Assembly (NCBI GenBank): GCA_934675695.1
Contig: CAKURN010000058.1
Span: 1-7,942, forward strand
DNA: 7,942 nucleotides
Direction of reading: 5' to 3'
DNA from: an uncultured Candidatus Melainabacteria bacterium
Lineage (GTDB): Bacteria; Cyanobacteriota; Vampirovibrionia; Gastranaerophilales; Gastranaerophilaceae
In this document: positions 1 to 6,554 of the stretch, in pieces
Numbering within the stretch: position 1 is the first letter of the stretch
Layout: each line of letters begins with the position of its first letter
The notes under the pieces: model-generated
The model's database searches: none
What the model was told of the DNA's origin: nothing
What the model saw: only the letters and a program-made list of their open reading frames with translations
Program-made: the position numbers and the translations under genes

Positions 1-1284
1 GTGTTTCAAAGAGAAGAAAACGATGTTACACCTGCTCGTGATTTTGCACTGGGTGCTAGAATACACAATATCCAAAACCCTGATTATTTTTCAAAAGACA
101 AAGCTCTTAATTTAATCATTCAAAAAATTCTCCCCGAAAACAAATACGATGCGTTTATATTTTTAGGTCCAAATAGAACAATCGGCGAAAAATACCTCTA
201 TAATGTAAACAAAAGCATCGCAGAATCAGGTGTTTATGTTGGTTCTAAAATTTCAATAAACAACAAAAATCAATTTGCAAAAAGAGTAAAACACGAAATA
301 ATTTCTTCATATTTGAAATATTCAAACAGAACATACAATCTCGTTCGTTCAATGTTTGAATTGCCATTTTTGGTAGATGGAGAAAATCTTGTTATTACTT
401 CTGATGTATTAGAAAAAATGGGTTATGTCGGAACAGAAGACAAAGAAACAGAACTCGAATACACGCTTGATCTTGCTTCTAATGACATAAAATCAAAATA
501 TTCACCCTATATTATTACTGCTGTTGATGTCAAAAACTACAATTTCAATTCACCATCTTTAAAGAGCAAATTTATCTTGTTTTCGCATTATTTTAAGTTT
601 TTATTTTTTAAAGATTTGACTTTTAAAGAATTTATTTTATTTTCGCTAAAACCAAATTCAATACTTGTTTTGTTGGCATATATCGTTTTGTTGTCATTGT
701 CAGTGATTTTTCCACAGCATTTGGCGGCAAGATGTACGATATTTGTTGGTGCATTTTTGTTTGCTAATTTTTTGTTTTCGCTTTATATTGCAAAGTTGAA
801 TTTTAAAGAAATATTTTGGCTTTTGCTTTATCCTCTTTGTCTTTCTTGGCAAAAAACAAAAATCTTCATTCATAATTTAACAATGAAATCAATCGAAAAC
901 AGCGAATATGAAGAAGAAAACGTAAATTCTGTTACAATCGAAGCAGCCGTTATCCATGGAAAAAAAGACGTAAATTGCAAGCTTGACTTGGTTTCTGAAG
1001 ATGGAATGCGAAAAGTTGTATATAGAGAGGGAAATCGTTTTATTTCTACAAACTTGTGTCTTAGAATGTATGATGCAATGGCAGATATGACATACAAACT
1101 AAAAACAAAAGGAATGACATTAAAAGTTTGTCAAAATTGTGAACATTTTTCTATCAGTCCTGATGGAACTCTAGATTGTATCGTTGGAAAATGTAAAATT
1201 TCGCAACAAGAAATATGTATCTGGAACGGTTGTCAGTACTTTTACAACCACGAAAACCATGAAAACGAACAAAAAGAAGAATAG
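1..1284 (+). CDS. Degenerate GT2-like membrane protein with C-terminal cysteine cluster (5'-partial)
   Basis: The frame is open from base 1 and ends at TAG 1282-1284 (427 codons visible). The first codon is GTG, but the visible part begins inside the domain: the usual GT2 N-terminal nucleotide-binding strand is missing, so the gene very probably starts upstream. Residues about 15-180 follow the order of processive-type family-2 glycosyltransferases: GAR (18-20), a KDKALN segment (32-37) like the GKxxAL motif, YDAFIF (49-54), an acceptor-region VDGENL (125-130) and TEDKETELEYTL (145-156). The DxD position reads LGPN (55-58), with both Asp missing, and no QxxRW follows. Hydrophobic segments lie near 218-238, 243-264 and 270-283, with a weaker one near 190-204. 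The 289-427 tail is soluble and carries Cys 377, 380, 393, 398, 406 and 411. The GT2 relationship is inferred from motif order; loss of catalysis is inference. The GT26 gene downstream suggests a role in envelope glycan assembly. Confidence 0.7.
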   Translation: MFQREENDVTPARDFALGARIHNIQNPDYFSKDKALNLIIQKILPENKYDAFIFLGPNRTIGEKYLYNVNKSIAESGVYVGSKISINNKNQFAKRVKHEIISSYLKYSNRTYNLVRSMFELPFLVDGENLVITSDVLEKMGYVGTEDKETELEYTLDLASNDIKSKYSPYIITAVDVKNYNFNSPSLKSKFILFSHYFKFLFFKDLTFKEFILFSLKPNSILVLLAYIVLLSLSVIFPQHLAARCTIFVGAFLFANFLFSLYIAKLNFKEIFWLLLYPLCLSWQKTKIFIHNLTMKSIENSEYEEENVNSVTIEAAVIHGKKDVNCKLDLVSEDGMRKVVYREGNRFISTNLCLRMYDAMADMTYKLKTKGMTLKVCQNCEHFSISPDGTLDCIVGKCKISQQEICIWNGCQYFYNHENHENEQKEE

Positions 1285-1307
1285 TTTTTTAAAAAAATAA
1301 GTTTTCA

Positions 1308-1316
1308 TGATAAAAT
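1308..1316 (+). promoter_or_regulatory. Candidate extended -10 promoter of the GT26 gene
   Basis: The sequence TGATAAAAT has an extended -10 layout (TG, one base, TAAAAT at 1311-1316). It is followed by exactly six bases and then ATG 1323, so transcription would begin at or next to the start codon. No Shine-Dalgarno sequence lies before this ATG, which fits a leaderless mRNA. No good -35 is visible; the upstream 1285-1300 stretch is a T-run/A-run tract that could act like an UP element. In DNA this AT-rich such a match is easily fortuitous. Confidence 0.35.
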
Positions 1317-1322
1317 AATTTT

Positions 1323-2054
1323 ATGAATAAGAAAGTCTGTGTTTTGAACTGTCCAATAGATTTAGTAGGTGTAGATGACGCTTTGGATAGGGTATTGGGA
1401 GCAATAAAAAACAACGAAAATTTTCAGATTGTCACAATAAATCCTGAAATGATTATTAACGCCCAAAAAAACAAAGAATTTTATGAAATTATAAAAGAAT
1501 CGGAATTGGTTATTCCTGATGGTGTTGGCGTAAAAATTGCCTTAAAAATGAAAAAAATAAACCTCAATCAAATTCGAGGTGTTGATTTTTCGAGATTGCT
1601 TATAAAAACTGCAGCAGAAAAAAACTTGAAACTAGGGCTTTTTGGTGCAAAAGAAGAAGTAGTCCAAAAAGCAAAAGAAAACATTTTAAAAGAACACCCT
1701 TCTTTAAACATAGTTTATACGAGAAACGGTTATTTTTCTTCTGATGATGAAATAATACAAGAAATAAAAGCCGCAAAGCCGCAAATATTGCTTGTTGCTT
1801 TGGGTTCGCCAAAACAAGAAGAATTTATTTCAAAACTTAAAAAAGTTTTAAAAGGAACTGTTATGATAGGTGTTGGTGGTAGTTTTGATGTTTTTTCGGG
1901 AATTGTACAAGAAGCACCTGTTTTTTATCGAAAAATGGGTCTAGAATGGCTTTATCGTACAATAAAACAGCCTGAAAGATTTAAAAGAATATTTCCACTT
2001 TTGCCAATATTTCTAATAAAGTGTATAATAGATACTGTAATTAATAAGGATTGA
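1323..2054 (+). CDS. WecG/TagA/CpsF family glycosyltransferase (GT26)
   Basis: This 243-residue protein has the normal length and motif set of GT26 enzymes, which transfer a sugar such as N-acetylmannosamine(uronate) from a UDP donor to a lipid-linked sugar at the inner face of the membrane, for teichoic-acid linkage, enterobacterial common antigen or exopolysaccharide. Visible motifs are VTINPEM (37-43), with Thr38 at the position of the TagA active-site Thr; IPDGVGV (64-70), with Asp66 as the likely catalytic base; RGVD (85-88); GSPKQE (161-166); GVGGSFDVFSG (183-193); and the C-terminal GLEWLYR...QPERF (206-220), the membrane-contacting appendage with conserved Arg. The donor and acceptor cannot be read from sequence, so no symbol is given. 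The start fits the family N-terminus, but no Shine-Dalgarno precedes it. It lies 38 bases after the GT2-like gene and 4 bases before the transketolase pair. Confidence 0.93.
   Translation: MNKKVCVLNCPIDLVGVDDALDRVLGAIKNNENFQIVTINPEMIINAQKNKEFYEIIKESELVIPDGVGVKIALKMKKINLNQIRGVDFSRLLIKTAAEKNLKLGLFGAKEEVVQKAKENILKEHPSLNIVYTRNGYFSSDDEIIQEIKAAKPQILLVALGSPKQEEFISKLKKVLKGTVMIGVGGSFDVFSGIVQEAPVFYRKMGLEWLYRTIKQPERFKRIFPLLPIFLIKCIIDTVINKD
2046..2050 (+). promoter_or_regulatory. Ribosome binding site fixing a TTG start
   Basis: AAGGA lies inside the end of the GT26 gene, 8 bases before TTG 2059. No ATG occurs near this point, and the protein begins at the family's usual N-terminal helix, so the Shine-Dalgarno supports TTG as the real initiation codon. 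Confidence 0.7.
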
Positions 2055-2058
2055 AATT

Positions 2059-2862
2059 TTGAAAACATTTACCAATGCCGTTAGAAAAGACATACTAAAA
2101 ATGATTCACAATGCAAAATCCGGACATCCCGGAGGTGCTTGTTCTTGTGTTGATATTTTGGCAGTTTTGTACAAAAAAGTGATGAATGTTCCACTAGAAT
2201 GGGACAAAGCTGTTGATTTTAAAACAAGAGATAGATTTATTTTGTCAAAAGGACACGCTAGTCCTGCATTGTATGCTATTCTTGCACATTGTGGTTATTT
2301 TTCAAAAGATTTGTTGTCAGGATTTAGGATATTAGGTTCAAAACTCCAAGGACACCCGTCTTCTCGTGTGGGATTGCCCGGGATAGAAGTTTCAACAGGT
2401 TCATTGGGACAAGGGCTTTCTATTGGTGTTGGTATTGCACTTGCCCTTCGTTTAGACGAAATAAAATCAAAAGTTTTCGTTTTGATGGGTGATGGCGAAA
2501 TGCAAGAAGGCAGCGTCTGGGAAGCATTGATGAATGCAAATAACCAAAAATTAAAAAATCTCGTTGTTATTATAGACAAAAATCATCTCCAAACTGATGG
2601 TACAACTGATGAAATAAAATCCCTTGAACCACTAGACAAAAAACTGGAAGCCTTTGGTTTTAAGGTTTATAGTGTAGATGGTCACAACTATGATGAACTC
2701 GAAAAAGTATTGACTGAAGCTAAAAATTCTGATGAATTGTGTGCAGTTATTGCAAACACAATCAAAGGAAAAGGTGTTTCTTTTATGGAAAATAATGTTT
2801 CTTGGCATGGAAAAGCTCCAAGTGACTTAGAATTGAAACAAGCGTTGGAGGAATTATGTTAG
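2059..2862 (+). CDS. Transketolase, N-terminal (thiamine diphosphate-binding) subunit
   Basis: This 267-residue protein is the pyrophosphate-binding half of a split transketolase. With the next gene it would transfer two-carbon units between ketose and aldose phosphates in the pentose phosphate pathway. Motifs in order: SGHPGG (21-26), SKGHASPALY (63-72), GHPS (98-101), STGSLGQGLS (112-121), the diphosphate/Mg motif GDGEMQEG (144-151) leading to IIDKN (171-175), KGKG (237-240) and a late WHGKAP (249-254). These match transketolase rather than the E1 subunits of 2-oxoacid dehydrogenases. It starts at TTG with a good Shine-Dalgarno. Its stop overlaps the next start by 7 bases, which suggests translational coupling giving a 1:1 heteromer. 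Two-gene transketolases are known in archaea and many anaerobic bacteria. The substrate could also be a less usual sugar phosphate, as split transketolase homologues also occur in sugar catabolic clusters. Confidence 0.93.
   Translation: MKTFTNAVRKDILKMIHNAKSGHPGGACSCVDILAVLYKKVMNVPLEWDKAVDFKTRDRFILSKGHASPALYAILAHCGYFSKDLLSGFRILGSKLQGHPSSRVGLPGIEVSTGSLGQGLSIGVGIALALRLDEIKSKVFVLMGDGEMQEGSVWEALMNANNQKLKNLVVIIDKNHLQTDGTTDEIKSLEPLDKKLEAFGFKVYSVDGHNYDELEKVLTEAKNSDELCAVIANTIKGKGVSFMENNVSWHGKAPSDLELKQALEELC
2847..2852 (+). promoter_or_regulatory. Strong Shine-Dalgarno for the transketolase C-terminal subunit
   Basis: GGAGGA is the strongest ribosome binding site on the plus strand here. It lies within the last codons of the N-terminal subunit gene, 3 bases before ATG 2856, and supports coupled translation of the two halves. 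Confidence 0.75.
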
Positions 2863-3818
2863 TAAAAAATTTATTCAATGAACCAGAAATTAAATCTCCA
2901 AGAAAAACATACGGCGAAACACTCGTTGATTTGGGTTCAAAAAACCCGAGTATTGTCGTTTTAGATGCGGATTTGTCGTGTTCTACGCAGACTGCAATGT
3001 TTAAAAAAGCATACCCAAACAGATTTTTTAATTGCGGTATTGCAGAACAAGACATGATTACAACTTCAGCTGGGCTTGCTTATGGTGGAAAAACCGTTTT
3101 TGCAAGCACTTTTGCAATGTTTGCAACGACAAGATGCCTAGATCAAATCAGAAATACCGTTTGTTATTCAAAATTAGATGTAAAAATTGTTGCAACCCAT
3201 GGCGGTATTACAGTCGGTGAAGACGGGGCTTCTCATCAGGCATTAGAAGATGTTTCTTATATGCGTTCTATTCCTGATATGAGAGTGATTGTTCCTGCTG
3301 ATTGTAATGAAGTTGAACAAGTAATCAGATATGCTGCAGTGACCCCACTACCTATGTATATCAGAATTCCCAGAACGAATTTAAAAACGATTTTTGATAA
3401 AGATTACAAATTCAATCCAAATGCAGGTATAAAATTAAAAGACGGAAAAGATTTGACTATCGTAACAAACGGTGAAACATTGTGGGAAGTTCTGTCTGCT
3501 GCACAAAAATTAAAAGAAGTAGGAATAGAAGCAGATATTCTTCATTATCCGGTTGTAAAACCGTTCCATCATTTGGCACTAAAAGCTAGTGCTCAAAAAA
3601 CCAAAAAAGTAGTCGTTGTTGAAAACCACAGTGTTATAGGTGGTTTGGGCAGTGCAGTTTGTGAATCTTTGTGTCATTATGCACCTTCAAAAGTCTATAG
3701 AATAGGCACAAAAGACACTTTTGGACAATCAGGCGAACAAAGACAGTTGATGGAATTTTACGGTTTGACTGACAAAAAAATATATGAAAAAATAATTAAA
3801 TTTATGGAAGTAAGATGA
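2856..3818 (+). CDS. Transketolase, C-terminal subunit (pyrimidine-binding plus C-terminal domains)
   Basis: This 320-residue protein supplies the remaining domains of the split transketolase. The pyrimidine-binding domain spans about 15-180: RKTYGETL (16-23), LDADLS (36-41), GIAEQDM (61-67) with Glu64 as the expected glutamate that activates the thiamine aminopyrimidine, STFAMFATTR (84-93), and GEDGASHQALEDV (121-133), the loop typical of transketolase and DXP-synthase relatives. The C-terminal domain (about 190-320) has TIVTNGE (201-207), VVVVENHSVIGGLGSAV (252-268) and a final GQSGE (290-294). It overlaps the N-terminal subunit by 7 bases and ftsE by 4 bases (ATGA). A DXP-synthase assignment is unlikely because the enzyme is split and the N-terminal half has transketolase motifs. 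I see no missing key residue. Confidence 0.93.
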   Translation: MLVKNLFNEPEIKSPRKTYGETLVDLGSKNPSIVVLDADLSCSTQTAMFKKAYPNRFFNCGIAEQDMITTSAGLAYGGKTVFASTFAMFATTRCLDQIRNTVCYSKLDVKIVATHGGITVGEDGASHQALEDVSYMRSIPDMRVIVPADCNEVEQVIRYAAVTPLPMYIRIPRTNLKTIFDKDYKFNPNAGIKLKDGKDLTIVTNGETLWEVLSAAQKLKEVGIEADILHYPVVKPFHHLALKASAQKTKKVVVVENHSVIGGLGSAVCESLCHYAPSKVYRIGTKDTFGQSGEQRQLMEFYGLTDKKIYEKIIKFMEVR

Positions 3819-4489
3819 TTGTAATTCGTGATTTAGTAAAACAATACAAAAATAAATATGCACTTCGTGGAATTGACCTCGATATTCGCCCTGGAGAGTT
3901 TGTGTTTCTTGTAGGGTCATCAGGTGCCGGAAAATCAACATTAATGAAAATGTTGTATCTGGAAGAACGTCCGACAAGGGGTAGTGTATATGTAGCAGGT
4001 ATAGATATAGGAAACCTTCCTCCGAGTAAAATTCCTAGTTTAAGACGTTGTATGGGGATTGTTTTTCAAGATTATAAACTTCTTCAAAACCACACAGTTT
4101 ATGACAATATTGCTTATGTAATTAGAACTATGGGTATTTCATCAAAAGAAATAGAAACTCGTGTTATGGGGGCATTGAAGGTTGTTGGTTTAGAAGACAA
4201 GTACAGATCGAAACCTTGCGAATTGTCTGGTGGTGAACAGCAAAGGGTATCTATCGCTCGTGCTATTGTTAATGGGCCTCCTTTGTTGATTGCAGATGAA
4301 CCTACAGGCAATCTTGATCCAAAAAACTCTCTAGAAGTTATGCAAATATTAGAACAAGTAAACCAAAGAGGGATAACAATTCTTGTATCTACACATGACC
4401 AGACAATGGTAAATTATTTCAGAAAAAGAGTAATTACTCTAAACCATGGGCAGATAGTTAGCGACAGAGAAGCCGGAACTTATGACTAG
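3815..4489 (+). CDS. ftsE: Cell division ATP-binding protein FtsE
   Basis: This 224-residue cytoplasmic ABC ATPase pairs with FtsX. In well-studied bacteria the FtsEX complex acts at the divisome and uses ATP hydrolysis to switch on periplasmic peptidoglycan hydrolases through a partner protein. All ABC motifs are intact: Walker A GSSGAGKST (34-42), Q-loop Gln85 in VFQDYKLL (83-90), signature LSGGEQQR (137-144), Walker B LLIADEP (157-163), D-loop GNLD (165-168) and the switch His194 in STHD. VFQDYKLL and ADEPTGNLDP are characteristic of FtsE. The start ATG overlaps the transketolase stop as ATGA, and GGAAG (3806-3810) gives a binding site. The 3' end overlaps ftsX by 8 bases. The adjacent FtsX settles the assignment against LolD/MacB-type paralogues. 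Confidence 0.95.
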   Translation: MIVIRDLVKQYKNKYALRGIDLDIRPGEFVFLVGSSGAGKSTLMKMLYLEERPTRGSVYVAGIDIGNLPPSKIPSLRRCMGIVFQDYKLLQNHTVYDNIAYVIRTMGISSKEIETRVMGALKVVGLEDKYRSKPCELSGGEQQRVSIARAIVNGPPLLIADEPTGNLDPKNSLEVMQILEQVNQRGITILVSTHDQTMVNYFRKRVITLNHGQIVSDREAGTYD

Positions 4490-5399
4490 AAAAAATATCA
4501 GAAATCAAAATTTAAAACAACGTGTAAAATCGCACATCCCAAAAGACTGGATGAGCGAGATTAGGATTACATACAGAATAATAATCGAAACAATAAAAGG
4601 TGTTGCAAGAACCGGACTTGTTAATATTGCAATCATTACTACAATTGCTGCAATTTTGACTATATTTGGTTCGATATTTAGAGTGACTTTGGCACTAAAT
4701 TCTTTTGCAAACTCTATGGGTTCAGCTCTAGAAATAAGTGCATACTTAAATCCAAAAGCAGACGTAAATCAAACAGTTTCGCTTGTTAGAGATTTGAACC
4801 ATGTGCAGAAAGTATCTTTTATACCAAAAGAAACATCTTGGAGGCAATTAAAAACAGAAATAGATGTTCCGGATATTCAAAATCCTTTGCCTGATACGTT
4901 ACATGTAAAGATTGACAACACTAAAAATCTGACTGTTGTTATGCAAGAATTAAAAACAGTAAGAGGCATCAGTGATACCAGCTATGCAAAAGATTTGGTT
5001 GAAAAATTTGAAATGATTAGTGCTGTTATTAATACAGCAACGCTTATATTTGTTGCTATTGTTTGTGTTTTGACTATTGCAATAATCAACAACACGATTG
5101 AACTTGTTATTCAATCGAGAAAAGAAGAAATTGAAATTATGAGATTAATGGGCGTATCAAACTGGTACATCAAAACGCCATTGATATTGCAAGGTGCGAT
5201 TTATGGATTTTTGGGAGCGTTGGTTGCAATAATTCCAATAAAAATCGTACAAGAATATATCGTAAAAATACATGAATTTTTCATGATTTCGATTGACCCG
5301 ATGGCAGAGTTTACCGTATTATTTAGTGTGTTGACACTAGGCGTTGCATTTTCTTCAGTGGGTAGTTTTTTAAGTATAAAGAAACATTTGCAGGTATAA
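4482..5399 (+). CDS. ftsX: Cell division protein FtsX (ABC permease-like)
   Basis: This 305-residue membrane protein has FtsX topology: a basic cytoplasmic N-terminus (1-40), TM1 about 46-70, an extracytoplasmic domain about 71-180, then TM2 about 181-203, TM3 about 233-255 and TM4 about 274-297. Family marks are NPLPDTLHV (134-142) in the outer domain and the cytoplasmic loop QSRKEEIEIMRLMGVSNWYIKTPL (in 211-234), which in ABC permeases of this fold contacts the ATPase. FtsX has no transport pore and transmits FtsE ATPase state to a cell-wall hydrolase system. The long outer domain is where such a partner would dock; no EnvC-, PcsB- or CwlO-like gene follows in this operon. The ribosome site is weak (CCGGAA) and lies inside ftsE, consistent with coupled translation. 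The TM1 region resembles cyanobacterial-type FtsX to my eye, which is only an impression. Confidence 0.94.
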   Translation: MTRKNIRNQNLKQRVKSHIPKDWMSEIRITYRIIIETIKGVARTGLVNIAIITTIAAILTIFGSIFRVTLALNSFANSMGSALEISAYLNPKADVNQTVSLVRDLNHVQKVSFIPKETSWRQLKTEIDVPDIQNPLPDTLHVKIDNTKNLTVVMQELKTVRGISDTSYAKDLVEKFEMISAVINTATLIFVAIVCVLTIAIINNTIELVIQSRKEEIEIMRLMGVSNWYIKTPLILQGAIYGFLGALVAIIPIKIVQEYIVKIHEFFMISIDPMAEFTVLFSVLTLGVAFSSVGSFLSIKKHLQV

Positions 5400-5402
5400 A
5401 AA

Positions 5403-6230
5403 ATGATGAATAACGGTTCAAATAAATTAGATCCTCAACAAGTAGTTGCAGAATTTAAAGACATTCCGCCTATGCCAAATGTAATGGTAAAAGCATTGAA
5501 TGTAATTAAAAATCCAACAACAGGTATTGCTGAACTGGGTAAAATTATGCAAATGGACCAAGCTATTGCAACAAAAACCTTGATTCTTGTAAATTCTGCT
5601 TTTTATGGCTTTCGTCAACAAATTACCTCAATAAACAAAGCCCTTGTTGTTTTGGGTATGATGAAAGCAAAAAATATCATTATGAGCCTTGCTTTAAAAC
5701 AAATGATGACTGCTCAAGGCAGTAGAGAAATGTGGGAGCATTCCGTTAGATGTGCAATTGCTGCCGAAACTTTGGCTAAAGAATTTAAAGTGATAAATCC
5801 GGATGACGCTTTTGTTATTGGTTTTTTGCATGATATTGGAAAAATTTTGTTAAATACAAAAAATCCTCTTAAATACTCAAAAGTTAGGTATTTAGCTCAA
5901 CAAAGCAATGTTGATTTGGTAGAAGTTGAAGACGCACAATTTGGCACAAATCACTGTATTTTGGGTGCTTTGATATCAAAAAAATGGCAATTGCCCGTCA
6001 TTTTGACTAATTGTATCAGATATCACCATGATCCTCTGCAGAGTTCTTTACCTACATTGTGTGGTATTGTCTATTGTGCTGATAGATTGGTTCAAAACAC
6101 TATTCCAACACCTATTTTATCGCCAAAAGTAATGAGCAAAATGGATTTTACAATTTCTGACCCTGTTGCACTCCGTGAAACTATTATGGCAAAATCAAAT
6201 ATCTTCTTAAAAGAAATGTCCGGACCATAA
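5403..6230 (+). CDS. HDOD domain signalling protein
   Basis: This 275-residue cytoplasmic protein is nearly all one HDOD domain, found in regulators of signal transduction, motility, stress and cell cycle. It opens with PPMPNV (22-27), followed by MDQAIATKTLILVNSAFYG (51-69) and a run ending in IMSLAL (93-98), all typical of the HDOD N-terminal half. The HD half carries WEHS with His113, FLHDIGK (141-147) with His143-Asp144, TNHC with His184, RYHHDP (206-211) with His208-His209, and CADR with Asp227. These match the spacing of HD metal ligands, so phosphohydrolase activity is possible although HDOD proteins are often described as scaffolds. There is no receiver, GGDEF or other fused domain. 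It begins 3 bases after ftsX; ATG 5403 and ATG 5406 are both possible starts, with only a weak CAGG (5391-5394). It is the last gene of the plus-strand block. Confidence 0.9.
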   Translation: MMNNGSNKLDPQQVVAEFKDIPPMPNVMVKALNVIKNPTTGIAELGKIMQMDQAIATKTLILVNSAFYGFRQQITSINKALVVLGMMKAKNIIMSLALKQMMTAQGSREMWEHSVRCAIAAETLAKEFKVINPDDAFVIGFLHDIGKILLNTKNPLKYSKVRYLAQQSNVDLVEVEDAQFGTNHCILGALISKKWQLPVILTNCIRYHHDPLQSSLPTLCGIVYCADRLVQNTIPTPILSPKVMSKMDFTISDPVALRETIMAKSNIFLKEMSGP

Positions 6231-6290
6231 ATTCTAACAGAAAATTAACAGAACTTTTGTCATTTTTGCTTCTTTAATCAACAATTCAGA
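6231..6290. other. Convergent intergenic spacer with a short direct repeat
   Basis: This 60-base spacer separates the 3' ends of the HDOD and glutaredoxin genes. I see no G/C-rich stem followed by a T-run on either strand, so termination is not explained by a clear intrinsic hairpin. It holds two copies of TAACAGAA (6235-6242 and 6246-6253), 11 bases apart start to start. The 11-bp phase resembles direct-repeat response-regulator sites, but the position behind two converging genes argues against a promoter role. Confidence 0.5.
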
Positions 6291-6554
6291 TTAGAAACTT
6301 ATTTCTTTTCTTTCGTATTTGTCTATTAAATCACTGTAGCCGCCTATGTGAGTGCCGTTAATTGTGATTTGAGGAAAAGTCGCCAGTTCTTTTAAATTGA
6401 ATTTTTCGGTTAATTTTTTTCTGTAGTTATCTTCGTCGTTTTCACAAGATATTTCTTTGTATTTTATGTTGTGTTCGTCAAAGAACATTTTTGCTTTTGT
6501 ACAATAAGGACAATAATCAAGAGTATAAATTTCTACATCAGGTTTTTGTGTCAT
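6291..6554 (-). CDS. grxC: Glutaredoxin (dithiol, GrxC type)
   Basis: This 87-residue protein is a compact thioredoxin-fold glutaredoxin, which reduces disulfides or glutathione mixed disulfides in the cytoplasm. The dithiol site is YCPYC, with catalytic Cys15 and resolving Cys18. TFPQI (59-63) supplies the cis-proline at Pro61 (most relatives have TVP), and GGYSDL (71-76) is the C-terminal GG-D loop that helps hold glutathione. Length and motifs match GrxC, not the longer monothiol CGFS type. It is the last gene of the leftward block: its ATG overlaps the TPR stop by 1 base, and AAAGGAG (6560-6566) sits 5 bases upstream. Whether this organism makes glutathione cannot be judged here; the partner could be another thiol or a thioredoxin-type reductase. 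Confidence 0.92.
   Translation of the reverse strand: MTQKPDVEIYTLDYCPYCTKAKMFFDEHNIKYKEISCENDEDNYRKKLTEKFNLKELATFPQITINGTHIGGYSDLIDKYERKEISF

Noticed and set aside
870..1097. Open reading frames antisense to the annotated genes (e.g. 870-1097, 2295-2579, 2783-3055, 5427-5621)
   Set aside because: They have no family motifs and no ribosome sites, and lie wholly opposite well-supported genes; they are coding shadows.
1285..1297. TTTTTTAAAAAAA tract after the first gene, as a possible intrinsic terminator
   Set aside because: It is self-complementary but only A/T, with no stable G/C stem or loop, so it would not form a terminator hairpin; an UP-like tract is as likely.
2059..3818. Two-gene DXP synthase or 2-oxoacid dehydrogenase E1 alpha/beta pair
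   Set aside because: SGHPGG, SKGH, STGSLGQGLS and the late WHGKAP in the first half are transketolase marks; DXP synthase is normally one long chain.
6235..6253. Two TAACAGAA copies 11 bp apart, resembling a PHO-box-like response regulator site (CTGTTA repeats on the minus strand)
   Set aside because: It lies downstream of both converging genes with no gene start nearby, and 8-bp repeats are expected by chance at this composition.
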